Source: Streptomyces roseus
GTDB lineage: Bacteria > Actinomycetota > Actinomycetes > Streptomycetales > Streptomycetaceae
DNA: 64,000 nt
Assembly (NCBI RefSeq): GCF_001044425.1
Contig: NZ_LFML01000006.1
Location: forward strand, 105,015 to 169,014
Direction of reading: 5' to 3'
Every line of letters begins with the position of its first letter. Within the stretch, counting starts at the first letter, position 1. Shown here one piece after another: positions 49,519 through 56,573 of the stretch. The translations under genes were made by a program, and so were the position numbers. The notes beneath the pieces were generated by a model. That model did not search any database, was not told the DNA's origin, and worked only from the letters and a program-made list of their open reading frames with translations.

Positions 49519-50296
49519 CACCGCCGATCCGCAGAAGACCGACCAGAAGAAAGCCGACCAGAGGAAGGCCGAGCAGAGGAAGGCCGACCCGGCGAGGGCC
49601 GGGCAGAAGAGGGCCGGCCAGAAGAGGGGCGAGCGCCGCCGCCGGGCGCGGCTGCTGCCGGCGCCCGCGTGGTGGCCGCTGCCCGCCGCCGCCGTGCTGG
49701 GACTGGCCGCGGGAGGGGTGTACGGGGTGCTGAAGGCCCCCGAGTACGCCGCCACCAGCTATGTCGTCGCCGTACCGGACGACACCACCGAGCCGGCCAC
49801 CGCCCTCGGCTTCGCCCAGGCGTACGCCCGCATCGCCACCAGCAGTTCCACCCTCGCCTACGCCCAGCCGCGTGCGGGCATCAGCGCCCGCGAGCTCCGT
49901 ACGCACGTCCGCGCCGAGACCTCCCCCGAGTCCCCGATGATCGCCATCACCGGTACCTCGAAGAGCGCGGGCGAGGCCGCCGACATCGCCAACGCCGTCG
50001 CCGACGCGCTCTCGCTGAGCAGCAATCAGGCCGCCAAGAACACCGGCGTCCAGCTGCTCCTGTTCAGCCAGGCCGTCGCGCCGAGCGAGCCCGCCTCGCC
50101 GTCCGCCGCCATCAGCGGGGCCGTCGGACTGTGCGCCGGCGGGCTGCTGGGCGGCCTGTGGCTGCTGGCCCGGCCCGCCGGCCGCGCCCGGCGGCCCGAG
50201 GAGCAGCCCGTCGCGGCGCCCGTCGTCGAGGAGTACCCCTCCCTGCCCGCCCAGGGTGAGCACACCGAGACCAAGGAGAAGGAGTCCGTGCGATGA
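49511..50296 (+). CDS. Wzz/YveK-like chain-length protein without kinase domain
   Basis: Protein of 261 residues. A very basic N-terminus with repeated K-A-D-Q/E-Q-R-K units (residues 5-48) leads to membrane helix 1 (WWPLPAAAVLGLAAGGVYGVL), a periplasmic-type domain of about 120 residues (YAATSYVVAVPDDTTEPAT, SPMIAITGTSKSAGEAADIAN) and helix 2 (AAISGAVGLCAGGLLGGLWLLA). The polymer chain-length fold is present, but no BY-kinase or Tyr cluster is attached or next door. AGGAAGG lies seven bases before the ATG. Overlaps the next gene by four bases. Confidence 0.82.
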   Translation: MADTADPQKTDQKKADQRKAEQRKADPARAGQKRAGQKRGERRRRARLLPAPAWWPLPAAAVLGLAAGGVYGVLKAPEYAATSYVVAVPDDTTEPATALGFAQAYARIATSSSTLAYAQPRAGISARELRTHVRAETSPESPMIAITGTSKSAGEAADIANAVADALSLSSNQAAKNTGVQLLLFSQAVAPSEPASPSAAISGAVGLCAGGLLGGLWLLARPAGRARRPEEQPVAAPVVEEYPSLPAQGEHTETKEKESVR

Positions 50297-51435
50297 CGAC
50301 GGGCTCCACCGGGGCCCTGACGGTGACGCTGTGCCGCGACCCCCGGCAGTTCGCCTCGCTGGACGAGCCGTGGAACCGGCTCATGCGGGCCTGTCCCACC
50401 GCCACCCCCTTCCAGAGCCACGCCTGGCTGCACTCCTGGTGGCTGTCGTACGGCAAGGACGGACGCCTGCGGATCGTGCTCGTCCGGCGCGGCGAGGAAC
50501 TCGTCGGCGCCTGCGCGCTGATGCTCGTCCACCGGCCGCTGCCGCTCCTGGTGCCGCTCGGCGGCGGCATCACCGACTACTTCGACGTGCTCGTGGACGC
50601 GGAGTACGCCGACCAGGTCGTCCCGGCGCTGGTGCGCGGCCTGCACCGGGCCGCCCGCGGCGCGGTCGTCGACCTGCGCGAGGTACGGCCGGGGGCCGCC
50701 GCCGAGGCGCTCTTCGAGCAGTGGCAGGGGGCCCGGAGCAAGCTCACCGACTCCACCTGCATGGAGCTGCCCGCGCTGCCGTTCGACGAGCTGGTCAAGC
50801 GGATGCCGGCCTCCGGGGCCCAGCGGGTCCGGGCCAAGCTGCGCAAGACCGACGCGGCCGGGATCGAGGAGCGGGAGGTCACCGAGCAGGAAGTGCCGCG
50901 CGCCGTACGGACGCTGCTGCGGCTCCACGAGAAGCAGTGGCGCGGTCGCGGGGTGACCCCGGAGCACCTGCGGCCCCGCTTCGCCGAGCACCTGACCCGG
51001 GCCACCCGGCGGATGGTGCGGGCCGGCGAGGGCCGGCTGACCGAGTTCCGGCTGGACGGGAAGGTGGTCGCCGCCAACGTCACGCTGCTGTCGGGGGCGC
51101 TCAGCGGCGGCTACCTGTACGGGGCGGACCCGGACCTGCGGACCCGCAAGGTGGACGTGGCCACGCTGCTGCTGCGCTACGAGGCGGGCCGCGCCCTGGC
51201 GGAGGGCCGCCCGGTGGTGAGCTTCCTGCGCGGCAACGAGCCGTACAAGAACCACTGGCGGCCCGAGACCGTCGTCAACCAGCGGCTCCTGCTGGCCAGG
51301 ACGGCGCTCGCGCCCCTGCTCCGCCTGCACGAATCGCAGGTGGCGGGGCGCGAGCGGGCGGTGGACGCGCTGCGCGAGGCGCTGCCGGCCGCCAGGGACT
51401 GGCGGGCGCGGCTCAACGAACTGCGGGTCCGATGA
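50293..51435 (+). CDS. GNAT/FemAB-like acyltransferase (Acetyltransf_6)
   Basis: Protein of 380 residues of the BioF2/Acetyltransf_6 group, which is structurally related to FemAB. The N-terminal half holds PTATPFQSHAWLHSWW and GGGITDYFDV; the second half holds RVRAKLRKTDAAGI, LRLHEKQW, and VVAANVTLLSGALSGGYLYGADP. It would transfer an acyl or aminoacyl group, most likely to the polysaccharide or its lipid-linked precursor, in the cytoplasm. Start coupled to the Wzz-like gene (ATGA). Only five bases separate its stop from that of the convergent hydrolase. Confidence 0.85.
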   Translation: MTTGSTGALTVTLCRDPRQFASLDEPWNRLMRACPTATPFQSHAWLHSWWLSYGKDGRLRIVLVRRGEELVGACALMLVHRPLPLLVPLGGGITDYFDVLVDAEYADQVVPALVRGLHRAARGAVVDLREVRPGAAAEALFEQWQGARSKLTDSTCMELPALPFDELVKRMPASGAQRVRAKLRKTDAAGIEEREVTEQEVPRAVRTLLRLHEKQWRGRGVTPEHLRPRFAEHLTRATRRMVRAGEGRLTEFRLDGKVVAANVTLLSGALSGGYLYGADPDLRTRKVDVATLLLRYEAGRALAEGRPVVSFLRGNEPYKNHWRPETVVNQRLLLARTALAPLLRLHESQVAGRERAVDALREALPAARDWRARLNELRVR

Positions 51436-51440
51436 CGGCT

Positions 51441-53111
51441 CTACCAGGGCCAGAAGCCGGAGTCCTTGCCCCAGTCGATCTTGATGCAGACCGACTGCTT
51501 GCCGACCAGCTTGGAGAGCCACTCGCCGAAGTTGACCGGCACGCACCACTGCGTGCTGTTCGCGGGCGGCTCGGGCTCCGGCACGACCGGGACCGGGGTC
51601 GGTGCGGGGGGCAGCACCGGCGAGGGCTCCGGGAGCGGCACCGGCACGGGGTCCGGGCTGGGACCGGTACCCGGGCCCACCGGGGTCTGCGGCGAGGGGA
51701 CCGCCGGCGAGGGCACGGGCTCGGGCGAGGGGCTCTCGGGTGCCGGGACCTGCGGGCTCGGCTCGACCGGTTCCGGGGAGACCGGAACGGGCTCGGGGGC
51801 GGGGACCGGGACCTCGGGCGAGGGCACGGCGGGCGAGGGCACGGCCGGGGAGGGCACGGCCGGGGAGGGCACGGGCTCCGGCACCGGCTCGGGCGCGGGT
51901 TCGGGACTCGGGCTGGTGCCCGGGGTCTCGGGCGACGGGACCGGAGCCGGGATCTGCGGGCTCGGGACCACCGGCGAGGGCACGGGGATCCCGGGGGTCG
52001 GGATCTGCGGCGTCGGGACGGACGGGGTGGGGACCGACGGGGTCGGGACCGAGGGGGTCGGCAGGACCGGGGTCGGGACCACCGGCGTCGGGATGACCGG
52101 TGTCGGAACCACCGGGGTCGGGATCACCGGACCCGGCCGCTCGGGTGCGAGCGCGGCCCGGAAGGCCTTCGCGGAGCGGGGGTTCTGCTTGCACTGCCAC
52201 ACGCCGTGCGGGCAGTAGTCGGTGATGGTGTGGTAGAGCGGCTTGTGCTGCTCGATCCACTTCAGCATGCGCTGGACGTACGTCGGGTTGTCGCCGTGCC
52301 GGAACAGCCCCCACTCCGGGTACGAGATGGCTTTGCCATGCGCTTTCGCGAAGTCGACGTGCTGCTGGAGCCCGTACGGCTGCTTGACCATCTCGTCGAA
52401 GGTCTTGCCGGGAGCCTGGTCGTACGAATCCATGCCGACGATGTCGACGACGTCGTCGCCGGGGTAGCAGGCGGTCCAGCCGATCGCGTCCGAACCGCGG
52501 TTCGGGGCGTAATCGAACTTGAACTGCTGACCGGGGACGGAGCGCATCGTGTTGACGATGCGGTTCCAGTACTCCTTCCACCCCTGCGGGTCCGGCGCGC
52601 AGCGGTGCGTGTACGTGGCCCCGTTCATCTCCCAGCCCAGCACGATCACCGTGTCCGGGACGCCCAGCTCCACCAGCCGGTGGGCGAGCTTCTCGAAGTG
52701 GTGGTCGAACTCACCCTCCGCGCCGGCCCGGATCAGCCGGGCCACCTCGCGGTCGGGGACGTGGTCCTCGTTGTGCTCCTGCATGGGCACGTTGAGGACG
52801 AAGAGCCGGTCCGGCCTGGCCCGGCGCCACTGGGCCCAGGCCTCCAGGAAGTCGGGGTTCTCGATGCGGGCCCACCGGTCCCCGGGCAGATAGGTGTGCC
52901 CGACCCGGATCTCCTTGCCGCCCAGCCAGCGCGACAGCTGCGGGATCCGGGCGACCCCGCTCTGGCCGGAGTCGAGAAACGCGCCCATCGCGATGTCGGA
53001 ACCCTTGGGCTGCTCCTTCTCGGGGGCCGCGAGCGAGGCTCCGGTGGCGAGCAGCCCGGCCGTCACCGTACCGATGCAGGTGCTCGCCAGTCGGCGGTGT
53101 GGTCTGGGCAT
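51441..53111 (-). CDS. secreted GH26-like glycoside hydrolase with proline-rich stalk
   Basis: Protein of 556 residues. After a signal peptide, residues 40-320 form a TIM barrel with VIVLGWEMNGATYTH (probable acid/base Glu) and ISYPEWGLF (probable nucleophile Glu), as in GH26. A stalk of about 200 residues follows, made of PTPVxP, PSPxVP and PEPxP triplets. It ends with a short conserved-looking tail with two cysteines and several aromatics (QWCVPVNFGEWL, VCIKIDWGKDSGFW). No sortase motif. It probably trims or releases the polymer made by the locus. GGGAG lies six bases before the ATG. Confidence 0.85.
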   Translation of the reverse strand: MPRPHRRLASTCIGTVTAGLLATGASLAAPEKEQPKGSDIAMGAFLDSGQSGVARIPQLSRWLGGKEIRVGHTYLPGDRWARIENPDFLEAWAQWRRARPDRLFVLNVPMQEHNEDHVPDREVARLIRAGAEGEFDHHFEKLAHRLVELGVPDTVIVLGWEMNGATYTHRCAPDPQGWKEYWNRIVNTMRSVPGQQFKFDYAPNRGSDAIGWTACYPGDDVVDIVGMDSYDQAPGKTFDEMVKQPYGLQQHVDFAKAHGKAISYPEWGLFRHGDNPTYVQRMLKWIEQHKPLYHTITDYCPHGVWQCKQNPRSAKAFRAALAPERPGPVIPTPVVPTPVIPTPVVPTPVLPTPSVPTPSVPTPSVPTPQIPTPGIPVPSPVVPSPQIPAPVPSPETPGTSPSPEPAPEPVPEPVPSPAVPSPAVPSPAVPSPEVPVPAPEPVPVSPEPVEPSPQVPAPESPSPEPVPSPAVPSPQTPVGPGTGPSPDPVPVPLPEPSPVLPPAPTPVPVVPEPEPPANSTQWCVPVNFGEWLSKLVGKQSVCIKIDWGKDSGFWPW

Positions 53112-53172
53112 GGCGTCTCCCGAACTTTCCTGAATCGGTGTGCTTGTCAAAGACGTTAGGCATCACATCTGA

Positions 53173-53210
53173 CGAATGGCCTGTCCGGTGACCGCCGCAT
53201 AGGCCATTCG
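53173..53210. promoter_or_regulatory. 10-base inverted repeat between divergent hydrolase and ATP-grasp genes
   Basis: CGAATGGCCT (53173-53182) and AGGCCATTCG (53201-53210) are perfect arms with an 18-base spacer, in the 150-base divergent promoter region, about 62 and 52 bases from the two starts. It fits an operator that controls both genes. Confidence 0.5.
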
Positions 53211-53261
53211 CAGCTGCGTATCCTCCCCGTTTGGTCCGACTAGGTGAAAGACACCGTTCCC

Positions 53262-54848
53262 ATGCACGCGTTCGACGGCCATGTGCCCGCAGTAGTGCTC
53301 AGACTCGATCGGAATCCGTTCCACCACGGAACCCTCGGCGCCGTCAGATCGCTCGGGCGCAGGGGCGTGGAGGTCCATGCCGTCGTCGAGGCCGGGGGAG
53401 GTCCCATGGGGCGTTCGCGCTACCTGCGCGCCGTCCATCCCGGACCGGACGGGGGGTTGGCCCCCGAGACCCCGGAGACGCTGCTGGAGTGCCTCGTCGG
53501 GGTGTCGGAGCGGATCGGCCGGCCCGCGGTGCTGATCGCGATGGACGACCTGAGCGCCATCGCCGTGGCGCGGATCGCGCCGATGCTCGACGGGCGGTTC
53601 CGGATCCCCCACCAGCCCGACGGCCTGCCGGCCCGGGTGGCGGACAAGGCGGAGCTGTCGCGCCTGTGCGCGCGCTGGGACGTCCCGCACCCGGAGACGG
53701 TGATCCCGGCGAGCGGCGCCGAGGCGGCGGAGGCCGCGTGGCGGCTCGGCCTGCCGGTGGTGGCCAAGTGGAGCCGGCCCTGGCTGCTGCCCGCGGGCGC
53801 GGGGCTGCGCAGCACCACGCTCGTGCACTGCGCCGCCGAGGCGCGCCGGCTGTACGAGCGCACGCAGGAGGCGGGGAGCCGGCTGCTGCTCCAGCGGTTC
53901 CTGCCGGCCGGGGCGGACACCGACTGGTTCTTCCACGGCGCGTTCGGCCGGGGCGGGCATCCGCTGCTCGCGGGATCGGGCCGCAAGGAGCTGTCCTGGC
54001 CGGTGCGGACGGGGCTGACGGCGGTGGGCCGCTGGCTGGCGGACCCGGCGGTGGAGGAGGCGGGGCTGCGGCTCGCCCGGCGCCTGGGCTACCAGGGCAT
54101 CCTGGACCTGGACTTCCGCCGGGACGAGGACGGCTGCTTCCGGCTGGTGGACTTCAACCCCCGGCCGGGGGCCCAGTTCCGGCTGTTCACGGACGCGGGC
54201 GGGCTGGACGTGGTCCAGGCGATGTACCTGGATCTGACGGGGCAACGGGTACCGGAGCCCTCGGGCGGCCCGGGCCGGGTCTTCGTCGCGGAGAACTACG
54301 CCCTGCTGGCGGCGGTCCGCGGCCGACAGCTCCCGTGGCGGTCCGGCGCGGTCGCCCGGGGCGCCGTGCCCGCACCGGCGCGCTCCGAGGAGACCGTGTC
54401 CGGGCAGGACCAGTCGGCCGGGGGCGCGCAGTCCGGGGCCGAGCGGCCCGTGGCCGAGTTGACGGGCGCCGAGTCGACGGGCGCCGAGCAGACGGCCGCC
54501 GAGCGAGCGGGTGGCGTGCCGGTGGGGGGTGAGCGGTCCGGGGCCGAGCGGTCCGGCCGGGCGCGGCCCGGACCCGTACGGGTGGCGCCGCGGGCCGAGC
54601 GGGGGCGGGTGGAGGCGGCCTGGTTCGCCGCCGACGACCCGATGCCCTTCCTGGCGATGCTCGCCGCCTTCCTCGGCCGGGGCGCGGGGAAGGGCGTGCG
54701 CGCCCTTCGCGGCGTACCGGCGCACGGCCGGCGCACGGCGCGCGCCGTGGTGCGCGCCCCGCGCCAGCGCGGCCGCGACCTGGCCCCGTCGGCCACCCCG
54801 GCCAACCCCGCGGCCCCCGCCGAACCGGACGAGCTGGTGACCCGGTGA
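53262..54848 (+). CDS. ATP-grasp carboxylate-amine ligase
   Basis: Protein of 528 residues. A pre-ATP-grasp N-terminal part (VPAVVLRLDRNPFHHGTLGAV, MDDLSAIAVARIAP) leads to the ATP-grasp core: ADKAELSRLCARWDVPHPETV, PVVAKWSRPWLLPAGAGLRST (nucleotide-binding Lys), and DLDFRRDEDGCFRLVDFNPRPG with the Mg-binding Asp and Asn. The last 165 residues are low complexity with repeated AE/GAE units, then a helix. The enzyme would form an amide or peptide bond, plausibly decorating the polymer with an amino acid or amine. ATG 53262 is preferred to GTG 53244. Confidence 0.85.
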   Translation: MHAFDGHVPAVVLRLDRNPFHHGTLGAVRSLGRRGVEVHAVVEAGGGPMGRSRYLRAVHPGPDGGLAPETPETLLECLVGVSERIGRPAVLIAMDDLSAIAVARIAPMLDGRFRIPHQPDGLPARVADKAELSRLCARWDVPHPETVIPASGAEAAEAAWRLGLPVVAKWSRPWLLPAGAGLRSTTLVHCAAEARRLYERTQEAGSRLLLQRFLPAGADTDWFFHGAFGRGGHPLLAGSGRKELSWPVRTGLTAVGRWLADPAVEEAGLRLARRLGYQGILDLDFRRDEDGCFRLVDFNPRPGAQFRLFTDAGGLDVVQAMYLDLTGQRVPEPSGGPGRVFVAENYALLAAVRGRQLPWRSGAVARGAVPAPARSEETVSGQDQSAGGAQSGAERPVAELTGAESTGAEQTAAERAGGVPVGGERSGAERSGRARPGPVRVAPRAERGRVEAAWFAADDPMPFLAMLAAFLGRGAGKGVRALRGVPAHGRRTARAVVRAPRQRGRDLAPSATPANPAAPAEPDELVTR

Positions 54849-54942
54849 CGCGCCGTCACCCGCCCCCGCCCCCGCCTGCCGCCGCGGGCGGGGGAACGGG
54901 AACGGGCAGTAACGCGTGGTCCATGAGACTGGAGGGATAGCA

Positions 54943-56226
54943 GTGACGCGGATCAACGATCTCGTCGTGGTCGGCGCAGGGCCGTACGGGCTGTCGATCG
55001 CCGCGCACGCTGCCGCGGCCGGGCTCGGCGTACGGGTGCTCGGGCGCCCCATGGCCTCGTGGCGGGACCACATGCCCGAGGGCATGTACCTGAAGTCGGA
55101 GCCCTGGTCGTCCAACCTGTCCGCTCCCGGCGGCCGGCACACCCTCGCCGCGTACTGCGCCGGGCGGGGGCGGGCGGCCGAGCACGGCAACCCGCTCCCG
55201 ATCGACGTGTTCAGCTCGTACGGCATGTGGTTCGCCCGGCACGCCGTCCCCGAGGTGGAGGAGGTGACGGTCACCGAGGTCTGCCCCCAGGGCGACGGCT
55301 TCCTGGTCCGCACCGCCGAGGGGCCGCCGCTGCCCGCCCGTACGGTCGCGCTCGCCGTCGGGGTGATGCCCTTCGTCCACCTCCCCGAGCCGCTGCGGGA
55401 GCTGCCGCCCGGCCACTGCTCGCACAGCAGCGGCCACCGCGACCTGTCCCGGTTCGCCGGACGGGAGGTCGCGGTGATCGGGGCCGGGCAGGCGGCCCTG
55501 GAGACCGCCGCACTGCTGGCGGAGAACGGGGCCCGGCCCTGCCTGGTGGCCCGCCGGTCCCGGCTGAACTGGAACACCGTCCCCCAGCCGCTGGAGCGCC
55601 CGCTGCTGCGCGCGCTGCGCGAACCGCACAGCGGCCTCGGCACCGGCTGGCGCAGCTGGGCCTGGTCGGAGCTGCCGTGGGCGGTGCGCCGGCTGCCCGC
55701 GCCGACCCGGGAGCGCATCGCGGCGACCGCGCTCGGGCCCGCCGGGGCCTGGTGGCTGCGGGACCGCTTCGAGCGCAGCGTGCCGGTGCTGCTGGGGCAC
55801 CGCCTGCACCGGGCGGCGGCGGTGGGCGAGCGGACCCGGCTCGGGCTGACCACCGCGTCCGGGGAGTCGGTCGTCCTGGACGTCGCGCACGTGGTCGCGG
55901 CCACCGGGTTCACCCCGCACCTGGGGCGCCTGGAGCTGCTGGACGCCCGGCTGCGGGCCGTCCTCGACACCGTCGGGGACGGCGGTACGCCGGAGCTCAG
56001 CGCCGGCTTCGAGTCCTCGTGGCCGGGTCTGTTCTTCGCCGGCCTGTTGACGGCTCCCTCATTCGGCCCTTCCATGCGATTCGTGCACGGTGCGGGGTTC
56101 ACGGCGGGGAGACTGGTTGCAGGAGTGCGAAAGCGCCTCGGTGGCCGGGGCGGGCCGACGGGCTCCACCGGGACCGTACGGCCCGACCGGGCCGGTGCCG
56201 GGCATCCGAAGACGTCTCTGCGGTGA
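54943..56226 (+). CDS. FAD/NAD(P)-dependent oxidoreductase (flavin monooxygenase-like)
   Basis: Protein of 427 residues. NDLVVVGAGPYGLSIAAHAA is the FAD Rossmann motif (residues 5-24), YLKSEPWSSNLSAPGG is the FMO-like segment, and REVAVIGAGQAALETAALL is the NADPH-binding GxGxxA motif. The C-terminal VVAATGFTPHLGRL is the ATG-F-x-P motif of flavin-dependent monooxygenases. It would oxidise an unknown substrate, perhaps a sugar or amine of the polymer. GGAGGG lies six bases before the GTG. It follows the ATP-grasp gene with a 94-base gap. Confidence 0.85.
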   Translation: MTRINDLVVVGAGPYGLSIAAHAAAAGLGVRVLGRPMASWRDHMPEGMYLKSEPWSSNLSAPGGRHTLAAYCAGRGRAAEHGNPLPIDVFSSYGMWFARHAVPEVEEVTVTEVCPQGDGFLVRTAEGPPLPARTVALAVGVMPFVHLPEPLRELPPGHCSHSSGHRDLSRFAGREVAVIGAGQAALETAALLAENGARPCLVARRSRLNWNTVPQPLERPLLRALREPHSGLGTGWRSWAWSELPWAVRRLPAPTRERIAATALGPAGAWWLRDRFERSVPVLLGHRLHRAAAVGERTRLGLTTASGESVVLDVAHVVAATGFTPHLGRLELLDARLRAVLDTVGDGGTPELSAGFESSWPGLFFAGLLTAPSFGPSMRFVHGAGFTAGRLVAGVRKRLGGRGGPTGSTGTVRPDRAGAGHPKTSLR

Positions 56227-56244
56227 GGTCGAGAGGGGTCCGCG

Positions 56245-56559
56245 ATGAGTGCGGAGCAGCGAGCACAGGGCGGCCGTGGCTGGGTGCGCATTCCCGCGAG
56301 CCGGGCGGAGCAGCCCGGCTCGGCCGGGCCCGCCGCGAGGCCGGCGCCCAGGCCCGCGAGCAGGACCGCCTCCTCGCCGTACGCCCCCGGCGCGTACGCC
56401 CCCGGCGCGTACGCCCCTCCCGGGCACGCCGCTCCGGACCAGCCGACGATCTACCTCTCCCTCGTCAGGCGCTGGCAGGAGGCCGGGCGCACCCTTCCGG
56501 GGCATCCTGACGAGGAGTGGGAGCGGCTGATCTCCCAGCCGTGCTGGCCCGGCCGTTAG
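56245..56559 (+). CDS. small hypothetical protein with YAPGA repeats
   Basis: Protein of 104 residues. The first 60 residues are Ala/Pro-rich with three YAPGA/YAPPG repeats (residues 46-62). The C-terminal 40 residues look structured: TIYLSLVRRWQEAGRTLPG, EEWERLISQPCWPGR, with conserved-looking tryptophans. Not recognised. It lies 18 bases after the flavin oxidoreductase and just before the SpoIIE phosphatase on the same strand, so it may be part of that unit. GAGAGGGG stands upstream of the ATG. Confidence 0.65.
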   Translation: MSAEQRAQGGRGWVRIPASRAEQPGSAGPAARPAPRPASRTASSPYAPGAYAPGAYAPPGHAAPDQPTIYLSLVRRWQEAGRTLPGHPDEEWERLISQPCWPGR

Positions 56560-56573
56560 GTGGTGTGTCTCTC

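Noticed and set aside
50256..53159. A 967-codon plus-strand frame through the acyltransferase and hydrolase genes
   Set aside because: It is a shadow frame of two well-supported genes, with low-complexity Arg/Gly sequence and no motif.
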